Below, piece by piece: positions 17,369 through 28,933 of a DNA stretch of 39,195 nucleotides. Position 1 is the stretch's first letter, and each line of letters opens with the position of its first letter. The stretch is from Desulfovibrionaceae bacterium (lineage in GTDB: Bacteria > Desulfobacterota > Desulfovibrionia > Desulfovibrionales > Desulfovibrionaceae): positions 1 to 39,195 of the forward strand of contig JADFXV010000025.1 of the NCBI GenBank assembly GCA_015233395.1, read 5' to 3'. The notes below the pieces were generated by a model. The model worked only from the letters and a program-made list of their open reading frames with translations. It ran no database searches and was not told where the DNA came from. The translations under genes and the position numbers were made by a program.

Positions 17369-19045
17369 TCATGGCGCGCTTTCCTCATCGCCCGGGGCCG
17401 GCAGCCGCAAGAGCACCTCGGTTCCGTTTTGCGCATCCGAGGTGAATTCTATCTCCCCGCCCAGATTGGTGGCGATCAGCTTGGCGCTGTAAGTGCCAAG
17501 CCCGGTGCCGCCGTCCTTGCCGCTGGTGGCGTACTTGTCGAAGAAGCGCCCGAGCATGTCCTGCGGGACTTGCCCTTGATTGGCGATCGCGACCAGCGCC
17601 ATCGGCGCCGGCGCAATCGGCGCGGCCCGGCCGGGGACGAGGCGGATACGCACTTCGCCGCCTTTTGGCGAGGCCTCCAGGGCGTTTTTGATCAGGTTCG
17701 CGAACAGCGAGAAAAAAAGCAGCTCTTCGCCGAGCAGATAAAACGGCGCGTCGGGCGGCCCCGGATCGCCGGCGCCTTCGCGCACGATGCGCACCCGGGC
17801 GCGCTTGGACATGGCCAGATCCTCCAGGTCGGCGATCACCGAGGAGAGCACGGAGACGACGTTCACCGGCACGGCCTTGAGTTTGTACGTCCCGGCCTCC
17901 ATCTTGTAGAGGTCGAGCGAAGAATTGATCATGGTCAGCATCTTCACGCCGGCGTCGTGGATGGTGCGCAAGAGCTCCTTGTTGTCCTCGCTCATGGACG
18001 CATCGGCGAGCAGCGCCTCGGGCAGGCCGATGACCGCGGCCAGCGGGGACTTGAGGTCGTGTCTGGTCATGCGCTCCACGTCTTCCCGGAGCCTGGCCAG
18101 CTTGTGCTGCTCGGAGACGTCCACGAAGCATTCGATGATGCACGGCCTGCCCTTGATGGTCGCGGCGATGGCGGTCTTGAGGATCGAAATCTTGCCGCCG
18201 TTGACCTGGCCGATCGTGTGTTCGTCGCTCGATTCGGCCAGGCCCCGGTCCACGATCGGGCAATCGCCGGCCTTGGCGGCGGAAAAGCAGTCGAAGCAGG
18301 TCCGGCCGACGATGTCCGAATGCGTCAGCCCGATCATTTTCTGCCCGGCCCGGTTGATGTCCATGATCTTGAAGGTCGCGGCGTCGACCACGGCCACCCC
18401 GGCCTGGACCGAATCGAGGATCACCCGCAGCCGCTCGAACGCTTCCTGGAGTTCGGCGGTGCGCTTTTCGATGCGCTCCTCCAGCCCCAGGCGGATGGCG
18501 TCGATGGAGCGGTAGTGCTCGAAACTCTCCAGGGCCTGAGCGCAGGCGTTGGCGACCACGGTGAACAGCGCCAGGGTGATGTCCGTGATCGTCCGCCTGG
18601 GCTGGGCCAGGCAGGCCACGATCATGCCCCGGGTCCGCGCCGGGGTGCTCAGGGGATGCAGCAGAAGCTGCCCCGAGCCGTCGCGGGCGGCGGCGAACGA
18701 CGCCCGGTTGAGCCCGAGCGCCAAGGCGAAGGTCTGGTCGGCGATCAGGGCCGCGATTTCGGCGTCCGGATCAAAGCCCGAGCCGTCGCCGTCGAAAAAG
18801 GACAAAACGACGTCGTTGGTCGTTTCGTCCACCAGATACACGGCCACCGAGGCGAGCTTGATCATGTCCCTCATGCGGGCGGCCGTTTCGGCGAGGATCG
18901 GGACCGGGCTTGGGAGCTTGGAATAGTGGGTTCCGAAATGCCCGAGTCCCGCGGCCGCGCCCAGAGCCAGCAGGGCGGATTCCTTTTCGGCTTGCAGGCT
19001 CTTGATCTGGGCTTCGAGCAGGGCCAATTGCTTTTCGCTGTTCAT
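17369..19045 (-). CDS. sensor histidine kinase (GAF-PAS-HisKA-HATPase), cytoplasmic
   Basis: 558 aa starting at ATG 19045, which overlaps the TGA of the upstream HDOD gene in ATGA, so the two are translationally coupled. No membrane segment or signal is seen. Order: short coiled coil; GAF-like domain about 45-195; coiled linker (EERIEKRTAELQEAFERL); PAS about 210-310, containing C-F-D-C and a further CPI, possibly redox-relevant; HisKA with H329 in MTRHDLKSPLAAVIG; HATPase with NLIKNALEASPKGG and GTGLGTYSAKLI. There is no receiver of its own. The single-domain receiver gene divergent from the HDOD gene is the nearest candidate partner. Confidence 0.88.
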   Translation of the reverse strand: MNSEKQLALLEAQIKSLQAEKESALLALGAAAGLGHFGTHYSKLPSPVPILAETAARMRDMIKLASVAVYLVDETTNDVVLSFFDGDGSGFDPDAEIAALIADQTFALALGLNRASFAAARDGSGQLLLHPLSTPARTRGMIVACLAQPRRTITDITLALFTVVANACAQALESFEHYRSIDAIRLGLEERIEKRTAELQEAFERLRVILDSVQAGVAVVDAATFKIMDINRAGQKMIGLTHSDIVGRTCFDCFSAAKAGDCPIVDRGLAESSDEHTIGQVNGGKISILKTAIAATIKGRPCIIECFVDVSEQHKLARLREDVERMTRHDLKSPLAAVIGLPEALLADASMSEDNKELLRTIHDAGVKMLTMINSSLDLYKMEAGTYKLKAVPVNVVSVLSSVIADLEDLAMSKRARVRIVREGAGDPGPPDAPFYLLGEELLFFSLFANLIKNALEASPKGGEVRIRLVPGRAAPIAPAPMALVAIANQGQVPQDMLGRFFDKYATSGKDGGTGLGTYSAKLIATNLGGEIEFTSDAQNGTEVLLRLPAPGDEESAP

Positions 19046-20283
19046 ATCCGGTCCAAAAACGAGGCGACCATCTCGCGCATCTGGCGCTTGGCCTGGGACA
19101 GGGCCACGGCCAGGACGCTGACGGACAGCCCCAGCTGGTCCCAGGCGGCCGGGGAAAGCCTCGGGACGCACAGCGAACCGTCGCCTGCGGACACGGCCAT
19201 CAGGTCGGCCAGATGGATCAAGGCCGCTTCCGGAACATCGGCGGCAGTTTCGGGTTCGTGATGGGCGGCCACGATTTCGCACAACACCGGCGGAAGCCGC
19301 CACTTTCTCATGAGAGCCCGGCCGAGTTCGGCGTGATCGTAGCCGAGATGCCGTTTTTCCGCGAGATGCAGGGGAATGCGCTCGCTTTGGGCCGTTTTCA
19401 CGATCCGGGCCATGTGCCGGGGAATTTTCTTGAGCATGACCAGCCGTCCCAGATCGTGGAGCAGCCCGGCCACGAACAGGCGGTCATGCGAGAGATTGCG
19501 CGCGTGCACGGCCAGGACGCGCGCGAACACGGCGCAGCCGATGGCGTGTTCCCACACCTGGCGCGCGCTCAAAAGCCCGGGCGGGACGTCCTTGAATTTG
19601 TCGATGACCGTCAGTCCCAGCGCCAGTTGGAAGAGTTCCCGGCCGCCGATCATCATCACCCCGCGCGCCAGGGAATCGATGCGGCTGGAAAAACCGTACA
19701 ATGGGCTGTTGGCCAGCTTGAGCAGCCTTGCGGTCAGCCCGGGATCGCGGCCGATGATGTCGGCGATGTGGGCGTCGGAGCTGCCCGGATCGTCGAGGGC
19801 TTTTTGCAGTTCGAAATAGACTTCGGGAAAGCTGCCCATGTCCTGGTCGCCCGCGAGCAGCGCCTCCGGAGAGGACGGCGCCGGAGGCGGATCGCCCTGG
19901 TCCGCTTCTTTGACGGGGCCGGCGGGACCGGCCTGATTGGCCTGATCGGCCGTTGCGGCCGTTTCCGCCAGTTCGATGACCCGCAGCCTGAGCAGCTCGG
20001 AGACGGCCGGATGGTCCGTGTTGCTTGCGGAGAACATGAGCGCGGCCTGGCTGGCGGCGGCCTTGAGAACGCCGGCGTCGATGGCGTCAAGCGCCGCCTC
20101 GCTGGCCTCGTCGCGCGAGGCGCCGTACACTTCGGCCTCGGTCACGCCCCAGATGTTGAAGACGCGCAAATGGGCCTCGGTCAGCGTCAGGCCCTTGGGC
20201 AAAAGCATCCGCCCGTTCTTTCCGGTCACGTCGCGGGCAACGGTCATCCCGGGCTTGAGATCGGCGATATTGAGCAGGCCCAT
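19042..20283 (-). CDS. HDOD domain signalling protein
   Basis: 413 aa from ATG 20283; GGGGA precedes it, and the longer reading crosses a strong hairpin. The N-terminal 50 residues (LLNIADLKPGMTVARDV...GLTLTEAHL) form the short domain often found before HD-type outputs. A Pro/Ala-rich linker follows, then the HDOD domain (about 150-350): LLKLANSPLYGFSSRIDSL, GRELFQLALGL, GLLHDLGRLVML, HLGYDHAELGRALMRKWRLP. HDOD proteins are non-catalytic relatives of HD phosphohydrolases that work in signalling. It is translationally coupled to the following sensor kinase by an ATGA overlap. Confidence 0.88.
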   Translation of the reverse strand: MGLLNIADLKPGMTVARDVTGKNGRMLLPKGLTLTEAHLRVFNIWGVTEAEVYGASRDEASEAALDAIDAGVLKAAASQAALMFSASNTDHPAVSELLRLRVIELAETAATADQANQAGPAGPVKEADQGDPPPAPSSPEALLAGDQDMGSFPEVYFELQKALDDPGSSDAHIADIIGRDPGLTARLLKLANSPLYGFSSRIDSLARGVMMIGGRELFQLALGLTVIDKFKDVPPGLLSARQVWEHAIGCAVFARVLAVHARNLSHDRLFVAGLLHDLGRLVMLKKIPRHMARIVKTAQSERIPLHLAEKRHLGYDHAELGRALMRKWRLPPVLCEIVAAHHEPETAADVPEAALIHLADLMAVSAGDGSLCVPRLSPAAWDQLGLSVSVLAVALSQAKRQMREMVASFLDRI

Positions 20284-20294
20284 GCTGTTCCCCG

Positions 20295-20326
20295 GCCGGG
20301 CGCCCGGACAAGACCGGGCGCCCGGC
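20295..20326. repeat. perfect 13-bp G/C hairpin in the HDOD leader
   Basis: GCCGGGCGCCCGG (20295-20307) pairs with CCGGGCGCCCGGC (20314-20326) around ACAAGA. It lies 12 bases upstream of the HDOD start codon, directly before its ribosome site. Each arm is itself nearly palindromic, so it could be an operator or a leader hairpin. Confidence 0.55.
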
Positions 20327-20588
20327 GCGTAACCGGTGAAGGATGCGTGGCGTCGATGGCCTTGTTGCCTATGCACGAGCCGCGCAAAGAGGTCAATCCG
20401 GATGGTCGCAATGGTCCGGGACGTCCTGCGCGGGTTTGTCCCGAATAAAAAGCATGTCCAGTATTTCAAGATAGTTACGTAAGATTTGTCCATCCCGGCG
20501 CGAGAGCGTGACGCCGTGCTCTTGTACGAGGGCGGAAGAGAGGGTACAAACCTGCCCAAAACCAGTCACCGAGGCGACCAAAAGACCC

Positions 20589-20975
20589 ATGGATCTGACG
20601 GCCACGATTCTGCTTGTCGACGATTTCCAAGTCGTGCGCAAAACCCTCAAGCACCATTTGCGCGCGATGGGTTTCGTCAATTTCGAGGAAGCCGGCGACG
20701 GCAACATGGCCCTGGAGGTTTTGGAGCAAAAGAAAGTCGATCTGGTTCTGCTCGACTGGAACATGCCGGTCAAAAGCGGTTTCGAGCTGCTCAAGGAAGT
20801 CCGGACCAAAGAGGAATTCAACAAGCTCCCCATCATCATGCTCACGGCCGAAGGCACGGAGGAGGCGGTCACCCAAGCCGTCCTGGCCGGGGCGACCAAC
20901 TACATCGTCAAACCTTTCAATTTCGACACGCTGGCCAAGAAGATCACCCAGGTGATGGGCAAAAAGTCCAAATAG
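20589..20975 (+). CDS. single-domain response regulator (CheY-like)
   Basis: 128-aa stand-alone receiver. The start is ATG 20589 (MDLTATILLVDDFQ), which gives the normal CheY length. Acidic pocket LVDD, phosphoacceptor Asp in VLLDWNMP, Thr in MLTAEG and Lys in IVKPF are all present. It also has the CheY1-like wording NFEEAGDGNMALEVL. It would relay phosphate from a kinase to the flagellar motor or another partner. It is divergent from the HDOD-kinase pair, with 305 bases between the start codons; this stretch holds the G/C hairpin and an AT-rich patch near 20445-20490 but no further gene. Confidence 0.93.
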   Translation: MDLTATILLVDDFQVVRKTLKHHLRAMGFVNFEEAGDGNMALEVLEQKKVDLVLLDWNMPVKSGFELLKEVRTKEEFNKLPIIMLTAEGTEEAVTQAVLAGATNYIVKPFNFDTLAKKITQVMGKKSK

Positions 20976-21000
20976 CCCGAGGTTTCCAGGCGCGCGGTCT

Positions 21001-23037
21001 TTACGCCGCCTCCTTGTTTCCCTCCGGAACGCCCGTCGCCAGGCGCACCGGCAAAATCATGAAGGGAATGGCGAGGCGGTAGAATTCGCGTTGCAGCGTG
21101 AACACCGTGTAGTTGTGCAGCAGGCGGGTGAAAAAGGTGTCTTGTTCGAACACCAGCTGCCCGCCGAAAAAGACCACCCGGGGAAACCGCTCGGCCAAAA
21201 CCGGGGCGAGGTCGAGGATCTCCTTGTTGACGTCCGTGCCCACGACCCAATGCGCTTCGGCGTAATAACCGCTTTGCTCCAGAAGCTGCACGTAGCGGTT
21301 GAGCCCCGCTTCCATCTTCCGTTTGAGTTCATCTAATTCCTCGGCCGTCTTGAAGGTGCCTGCATCGACCTGGCCGACCTGGATGAAGATGAAGTTGTCG
21401 AAATCCCCCTCGAAATAGCGCATGATCGTGCCCAGAGTGTGCAGGCCCAGACCATTGTAACCGTTGACTAAAAGTACAGCGGTCCGGGCATTTGCATCGC
21501 ATTCCGCTAAAATGGCCCCCCCCGGGCATTCTTTCTTGCCCGCGCGCGGGGCGATTCTGGCGGCTTCGACCAGGACGTCGAGTTGTTTGAGCTGCTCCCA
21601 GGTCTGGTTGTAGTGCCGCTTGGTGAACCAGGCAAAGGCGGCGAAGGCCGAGGTGACCAGCATGGTCACCCAGCCGCCCTCCCCGAACTTGACGATGACG
21701 ACCATAGCCAGGATGAACGAGCACAACGCCAGGCCCAGGCCGTTGAGACACAACCCCTTGATCCAGCCGGGGGAAACGCGCCTGTCGCGCCACCAGTGCT
21801 TGACCATGCCCAGCTGGGACAGGACGAAGGTGATGAACACGTTGATCGAATACAGGACGATCAGAAGGTCGACCGAGCCTTTGGTGGCGATCATCAGGAA
21901 AAGGGCCGAGGCCCCCATGAGCAAAATGCCGTTTTTGGTGACCAGCCGGTCCGAAAGCATGGCGAAACGGGTCGGAAACCAGCGGTCCAGGGCCATGTTG
22001 GAAAGCACGCGGGGACCGTCCAGGAAGCCGGTCTGGGCGGCCACGAACAACAGTGCGGCTTCGGAAACCAGGGTGACGAGCACGAAGGAATAATTCCAGG
22101 GCTCGGGCCAGGAGGTCGTGATCGCGTCGAACAGCACGGCGTTTAAGGTCTTGCCCGGCTGCTCCTGCACGTTGAACAGGAGATAGGCGAACATCAGGCC
22201 CATGACCGTGACCGCCAGGGAAACAGCCATGTACAACATGGTCCGCTTGCCTGTTCTGACTTTCGGTTCGCGCAGGATCGGCAGGCCGTTGGACACGGCC
22301 TCGATGCCGGTGTACGTGCCCGCGCCCATGGAATAGGAGTGCATGATGAGCATGATCACGCCCCAGAACCCCAGCTGCGATCTGGAGACCGCGATCCCCT
22401 CGGAGATCCGCGCCACGTGGGCGGGAATTTCAACCGCGTGCACCCCTAAACCGTAGCCAAGGACGATGGCGTGGGTGATGACGAAGACCATGAAAATCGG
22501 CACCAGGACCATGACCGATTCCTTGACCCCCCGCAGATTGAGAACCAGGAGCACGACCACGCCGGCCAAGGCGAAGTCCAGGCGGTGAGCCGCCCAGGTT
22601 TCGGGCAAAAAACTGAAGATGGCGTCCGCTCCGCTGGCGACGGACAAGGTGATGGTCAAGGCGTAATCGATGAGCAGGGCGCAGCCGGAGACCATGCCGA
22701 TGGCCGGCGACAACAGTTTGGTCGCCACGATGTAGCCGCCGCCGCCCGTGGGAAAATGCTCGATGATCTGGGAATAGCTGGCGCTGATGATGCAAATGGT
22801 CAGCCCCGTGGCCAAGGCCACGAATACCGCCAGATGCGGATGCGCCCCGAGCGCCTGGAAGGCCTCGGAGGGACCGTAACACGACGAGGAAAGCCCGTCC
22901 GCGCCAAGGCCGACCCAGGCGAAAAAAGCGATCAGCGACAAGCTGTGGAAAATACGCCGGTCGCCCAGGTCCAAATCCTTGCCGATGACGAATTTCTTGA
23001 TCTTGCCCTGGAACGAAGTTTTGCGATCGATAGCCAT
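21001..23037 (-). CDS. KimA-like APC-superfamily potassium transporter (copy 1)
   Basis: 678-aa inner-membrane protein with about 12 helices (residues 35-510) and a C-terminal cytoplasmic domain of about 150 residues. Family markers: GADGLSSSCYGPSEAF in the first helix pair, IIEHFPTGGGGYIVATKLL, LLIDYALTITLSVASGADAIFSF, GTYTGIEAVSNGLP and QTGFLDGPRVLSNMA, all matching the arrangement in B. subtilis KimA, a proton-coupled K+ importer controlled by c-di-AMP. The cytoplasmic domain has LLVNGYNGLGLHTLGTI, shared with the divergent paralogue. Substrate K+ is inferred from KimA; the amino-acid permease label is the fallback. It ends 25 bases from the convergent CheY-like gene. Confidence 0.8.
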   Translation of the reverse strand: MAIDRKTSFQGKIKKFVIGKDLDLGDRRIFHSLSLIAFFAWVGLGADGLSSSCYGPSEAFQALGAHPHLAVFVALATGLTICIISASYSQIIEHFPTGGGGYIVATKLLSPAIGMVSGCALLIDYALTITLSVASGADAIFSFLPETWAAHRLDFALAGVVVLLVLNLRGVKESVMVLVPIFMVFVITHAIVLGYGLGVHAVEIPAHVARISEGIAVSRSQLGFWGVIMLIMHSYSMGAGTYTGIEAVSNGLPILREPKVRTGKRTMLYMAVSLAVTVMGLMFAYLLFNVQEQPGKTLNAVLFDAITTSWPEPWNYSFVLVTLVSEAALLFVAAQTGFLDGPRVLSNMALDRWFPTRFAMLSDRLVTKNGILLMGASALFLMIATKGSVDLLIVLYSINVFITFVLSQLGMVKHWWRDRRVSPGWIKGLCLNGLGLALCSFILAMVVIVKFGEGGWVTMLVTSAFAAFAWFTKRHYNQTWEQLKQLDVLVEAARIAPRAGKKECPGGAILAECDANARTAVLLVNGYNGLGLHTLGTIMRYFEGDFDNFIFIQVGQVDAGTFKTAEELDELKRKMEAGLNRYVQLLEQSGYYAEAHWVVGTDVNKEILDLAPVLAERFPRVVFFGGQLVFEQDTFFTRLLHNYTVFTLQREFYRLAIPFMILPVRLATGVPEGNKEAA

Positions 23038-23138
23038 ATTTCCGAAGCCCGCCTGTTGGTCGATAAAGAAACACAGTTTGCGACTATTGACAAAATCGTC
23101 GGCGCCAAATCCGTGTGCGGGCGTTACCCGAGAACCTA

Positions 23139-23188
23139 TTTTTACACAATCTTTATATTTTGGAGGGATTTTTTTACAAAATCTTTAT
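23139..23188. promoter_or_regulatory. two 18-bp direct repeats between the divergent transporters
   Basis: TTTTTACACAATCTTTAT (23139-23156) and TTTTTACAAAATCTTTAT (23171-23188) differ at one position, and their starts are 32 bases apart, three helical turns. They are AT-rich in a GC-rich setting and centred in the 252-base intergenic region, so they could be operator sites shared by both genes or part of promoters. Confidence 0.5.
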
Positions 23189-23289
23189 GCTAATTTTACT
23201 ACATATCCTAGATTCAAGCCATCCCCTGGCCCGGGCTTGCTCGGCCGGTCCCGGAACATTCCCGAATCAAGAATCAGGAGTACCCCCCG

Positions 23290-25290
23290 ATGCCTTCAAA
23301 CAAAAATGTCGCCCCTGACGGCGGCCGCGATCAGCCCGGACTGCCGGCCAGGATTTACCGCCGTCTGATCGGCGCGCCGCGCGATCTGGGCGACCACTCG
23401 ATATTCCATAAAATGGCCCTGATTCCCTTCCTGGCCTGGATCGGCCTGGGGGCCGACGGCCTGTCCTCCTCGGCGTACGGTCCCGAAGAGGCCTTCCGGG
23501 CGCTCCAGGGACACTACTACCTGGCCATCCTGCTCGCCCCGGCCATGGCGCTGACGGTTTTCATCATCTCCTACGCCTACTCGCGTATCATCGAACATTT
23601 CCCCCAGGGCGGCGGCGGCTACATCGTGGCCACGCACATGCTCGGGAACAAGGCCGGCGTCATTTCCGGCTGCGCGCTGCTCGTGGACTACATCCTGACC
23701 ATCACCGTCTCCATCGTGTCCTGCACGGACGCCCTGTTCAGCTTTCTGCCCCTGGAATACCAGGCCTATAAGATCGAATGCTCATTCGTGCTCATCCTGG
23801 TCCTGATCGTCTTGAACCTGCGCGGGATCAAGGAATCGATCTCGATCCTGGCCCCGATCTTCATGCTTTTCATCGCCACCCACGCCGTGCTCCTGGGGTA
23901 CGGCATTTTCAGCCACACCGCCGCCATCCCCGAATTCGCGGCGGAATTCAGCGGCAACTGGACCATGGACCTGCCCAAGATCGGCGGGCTTGGCGTCTTC
24001 TTGCTGCTCATCCACTCCTATTCCCTCGGCGGCGGCACCTACACCGGCATCGAGGCCGTTTCCAACGGCCTGCAGATCATGCGCGAACCACGGGTGCAAA
24101 CCGGCAAGCGGACCATGGTCTACATGGCCACCTCCCTGGCTCTGACCGCCGCCGGGCTCTTTATCTGCTACGAACTGTGGAAGACGGTCCCCACCGAAGG
24201 CAAGACCCTCAACACGGTCCTGGCCGAAATGGTCTTCGGCGCCTGGCCCATGGGGTCCACCCTGGCGCTGGTCACCATCCTCTCGGAAGGCGCGCTGCTC
24301 CTGGTCGCGGCCCAGGCCGGCTTTCTCGACGGCCCCCGGGTCATGGCCAACATGGCCACGGATTATTGGCTGCCCACCCGCTTCGCCTCGCTCTCGGACC
24401 GCCTGACCAGCCAGAACGGCGTGGTGCTCATGGGCGTCTCCGCCATCCTGCTTCTGTTCTACACCGGAGGCTCCATCAGCGCCCTGATCGTCATGTACTC
24501 CATCAACGTGTTTTTGACCTTCTCCCTGTCCGAATTCGGCATGTCCCGCTTCTTCATCAGGCACCGCAAAGAGGAAAAGAAGTGGTTGCAGCATTTGAGC
24601 GTCCACGCGACCGGATTTATCCTGTGCGCCACCATCCTGGTCATCACCCTGATCGAGAAATTCTCCGAGGGCGGCTGGATCACGCTGCTCATCACCGGCC
24701 TGACGGTGATTTTGTGTTTCGTCATCAAGGGCCATTACAACAAGGTCAAGGATCAGCTTGAAAATTTCAACAACACCTTGATGCAGTTGAACTTCCCGGG
24801 ACCGGCCAACGACGCCGTCCTGGACCCCCAGGCGCGCACGGCGGTGCAATTGGTCACCGGGTTCAACGGCTTTGGAATCCACACCCTGATGTCGATCATC
24901 CGCAATTTTCCCGGCCATTACAAAAACGTGGTCTTCGTTTCCGTGGCCGTGGTGGATTCGAGCTCCTTCAAGGGCGCCAGAGCCATCGACGCCTTGAAGG
25001 ATTCGGTCAAGACGAGCCTGGAAAAATATGTGGAGCTGGCGCGCAAACTGGGGTTGGCCGCGGACTATCGCACGGCCGTCGGCACCGAGGTGGTGACCAG
25101 CGCGGTGGATCTGTGCGCCGTGGTCGCGCGGGAATATCCGCAATCCGTGGTTTTCTCCGGCCAGCTGACCTTCTGCCTGGATAAATTCTACCACCGCATC
25201 CTGCACAACCAGACGGCCTACGCCATCCAGCGCCGCCTGCAGCAACGCGGCGTGACCACGGTGATCCTGCCTATCCAAGTGGAAATGTAG
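23290..25290 (+). CDS. KimA-like APC-superfamily potassium transporter (copy 2)
   Basis: 666 aa, full-length paralogue of the divergent transporter. AGGAG lies 9 bases before the ATG. Helices and motifs match copy 1: GADGLSSSAYGPEEAF, IIEHFPQGGGGYIVATHML, LLVDYILTITVSIVSCTDALFSF, GTYTGIEAVSNGLQ, QAGFLDGPRVMANMA. The C-terminal soluble domain again has a TAVQLVTGFNGFGIHTL motif, probably the regulatory part. The two copies differ in many loop positions, so the duplication is not recent and the pair may differ in affinity or control. The 3' end overlaps the convergent outer-membrane lipoprotein gene by 20 bases. Confidence 0.8.
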   Translation: MPSNKNVAPDGGRDQPGLPARIYRRLIGAPRDLGDHSIFHKMALIPFLAWIGLGADGLSSSAYGPEEAFRALQGHYYLAILLAPAMALTVFIISYAYSRIIEHFPQGGGGYIVATHMLGNKAGVISGCALLVDYILTITVSIVSCTDALFSFLPLEYQAYKIECSFVLILVLIVLNLRGIKESISILAPIFMLFIATHAVLLGYGIFSHTAAIPEFAAEFSGNWTMDLPKIGGLGVFLLLIHSYSLGGGTYTGIEAVSNGLQIMREPRVQTGKRTMVYMATSLALTAAGLFICYELWKTVPTEGKTLNTVLAEMVFGAWPMGSTLALVTILSEGALLLVAAQAGFLDGPRVMANMATDYWLPTRFASLSDRLTSQNGVVLMGVSAILLLFYTGGSISALIVMYSINVFLTFSLSEFGMSRFFIRHRKEEKKWLQHLSVHATGFILCATILVITLIEKFSEGGWITLLITGLTVILCFVIKGHYNKVKDQLENFNNTLMQLNFPGPANDAVLDPQARTAVQLVTGFNGFGIHTLMSIIRNFPGHYKNVVFVSVAVVDSSSFKGARAIDALKDSVKTSLEKYVELARKLGLAADYRTAVGTEVVTSAVDLCAVVAREYPQSVVFSGQLTFCLDKFYHRILHNQTAYAIQRRLQQRGVTTVILPIQVEM

Positions 25291-26821
25291 CGTCCGGCGA
25301 AACGGGCGAAACGGGCGAGACGGGCGCGGCGGCCTGTTCGGCGGCCGGCGCCGCTTCCCCCGTTTCCGGAGGCAAGGATTCCCAGCCGCCGCCGAGCGCC
25401 TTGTACAGGGCGATGAGGCAGGTGGCGACGTTGCGCTCGCTCTGCGCCAGAGCGTCCTCGTTCACGTACAGGGCGCGCTGGGCCGTCAAAACACTCAAGA
25501 AATCCGTCTGGCCCGCCGCATACAGGACGAGCGACAGGTCCACGGCCTTGCGGTTGGCCGCGACGGCCTGCGTGAGCGCCCGGCGTCGCAGTTGCTCCTG
25601 GCCGAGGGCGACCAAGGCGTTTTCGACATCCTGGAAAGCCGTCAGCACGGTCTTTTGGTAGGCGAGGTAGGCCTGGTCCTTGAGCGCTTCCTGCAAGCGC
25701 ACGTTGGCCTGGATCGCTCCGCCCTGGAAGATCGGCCAGCTGATCGACGGCCCAAACGAAAACGACCGGCTCGCCGCGGCCCACCACAAGCCGAGCAGGT
25801 TGTTGCTCCAGCCGACGTTGCCCGTCAGGGAAAAACTCGGGAAAAAGTCCGCGACCGCGACGCCGATTTGGGCCGTGGCCGCGTGCAGCTGCGCCTCAGC
25901 CTCCCGGATGTCGGCGCGCCGGCGCAACAGATCCGAGGGAACGCCCACGGGCAGGCTCGCCGGGGCGCTGGGCTGCGGGCCGTCTCCGGACAGGCGCCCG
26001 ACCAGGTCCGCGGGCGGCCGGGCGAGCAGCAACGAGAGCGCGTGGATGGTCTGGCGCGCGCTCGTCTCCAGGACCGGAATCAGCGCCTGGGTGGTCAGGG
26101 CCGTCGCCTCGGCGCTCGCCGCGTCAAGGGCGCTGGCGAAGCCCGCGTCTTTTTGCCTGCGGATGATGGCGGCGGTGGCCTGTTGGGCCGCCAGGGTGTC
26201 TTTGGCGACTGCGATCTGCCGCTGATAGCCGCGCAGAGTCACGTAATCGAGGGCTACTTCGGCTGCGGCGCTGACCTGCGCGTCGCGGATGTTTTCCACG
26301 GCGGCCGCCACGCCGGCGCCGGCCGCCTCGACCTGGCGGCGCTGGCCGCCGAACAGGTCGAGCTCCCAGACCGCGTCCAGGCCGGTCATGTACAGATCCT
26401 GGACAGGACTGAAGCCCGCGGACTTTTGCCCCTGGCCGCCGGCGGCGGCGTTTTGTTGGCGCTGGTATTCGCCGGTCGCGGTCACGTGCGGCAGAAGGCC
26501 GCCGACGGCCACGCCGCGCGCGGCCCGGGCCTGGCGCAGACGCGCCCGCGCGGTTTTCAGGTCCAGGTTGTCCGCCAGGGCTTGCTCCACCAGATCGACC
26601 AGAAGCGGATCGTTGAACTGCCGCCACCACTGCGCCAATGGCGCCGGTTCGGCCGATTGGTTCGGTGCGGACCCGCTCCAGGCCTCGGGCGCGGCCGTTT
26701 GCGGGGTCTTGAAATCGGGGCCGACCGCGCAGCCCGCCGTGGACAAGGCGGCGAGCAGCATGGCCAGCCGGGCGGCGGCCGCCAGGACGGAAGCGGTGGG
26801 CTTGCCGGCGGGAATTTGCAT
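25271..26821 (-). CDS. outer-membrane efflux lipoprotein (NodT/OprM family)
   Basis: TolC-like trimeric channel subunit, 516 aa, forming the outer-membrane exit duct of the adjacent tripartite exporter. The signal peptide ends in a lipobox with C31 (LSTAGC), followed by AVGPDFKTPQ, the typical start of this family. Two internally repeated OEP halves are seen (about 90-270 and 300-470), with the family wording VPSDLLRRRADIREAEAQLHAATAQIGVA and GPSISWPIF. It starts 10 bases after the permease stop, so it is the last gene of a four-gene operon. The C-terminal tail contains SPVSPVSP encoded by 9-base tandem repeats at 25298-25324. Confidence 0.92.
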   Translation of the reverse strand: MQIPAGKPTASVLAAAARLAMLLAALSTAGCAVGPDFKTPQTAAPEAWSGSAPNQSAEPAPLAQWWRQFNDPLLVDLVEQALADNLDLKTARARLRQARAARGVAVGGLLPHVTATGEYQRQQNAAAGGQGQKSAGFSPVQDLYMTGLDAVWELDLFGGQRRQVEAAGAGVAAAVENIRDAQVSAAAEVALDYVTLRGYQRQIAVAKDTLAAQQATAAIIRRQKDAGFASALDAASAEATALTTQALIPVLETSARQTIHALSLLLARPPADLVGRLSGDGPQPSAPASLPVGVPSDLLRRRADIREAEAQLHAATAQIGVAVADFFPSFSLTGNVGWSNNLLGLWWAAASRSFSFGPSISWPIFQGGAIQANVRLQEALKDQAYLAYQKTVLTAFQDVENALVALGQEQLRRRALTQAVAANRKAVDLSLVLYAAGQTDFLSVLTAQRALYVNEDALAQSERNVATCLIALYKALGGGWESLPPETGEAAPAAEQAAAPVSPVSPVSPDATFPLG

Positions 26822-26831
26822 GTCGTGCGTC

Positions 26832-28915
<2,084 letters not shown>

Positions 28916-28933
28916 GCCCGGTTCCGGCCTGCC

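Noticed and set aside
23038-23289. c-di-AMP (ydaO-type) riboswitch before a KimA-like gene
   Set aside because: Expected from KimA biology, but I could not find its conserved helices or pseudoknot in this stretch.
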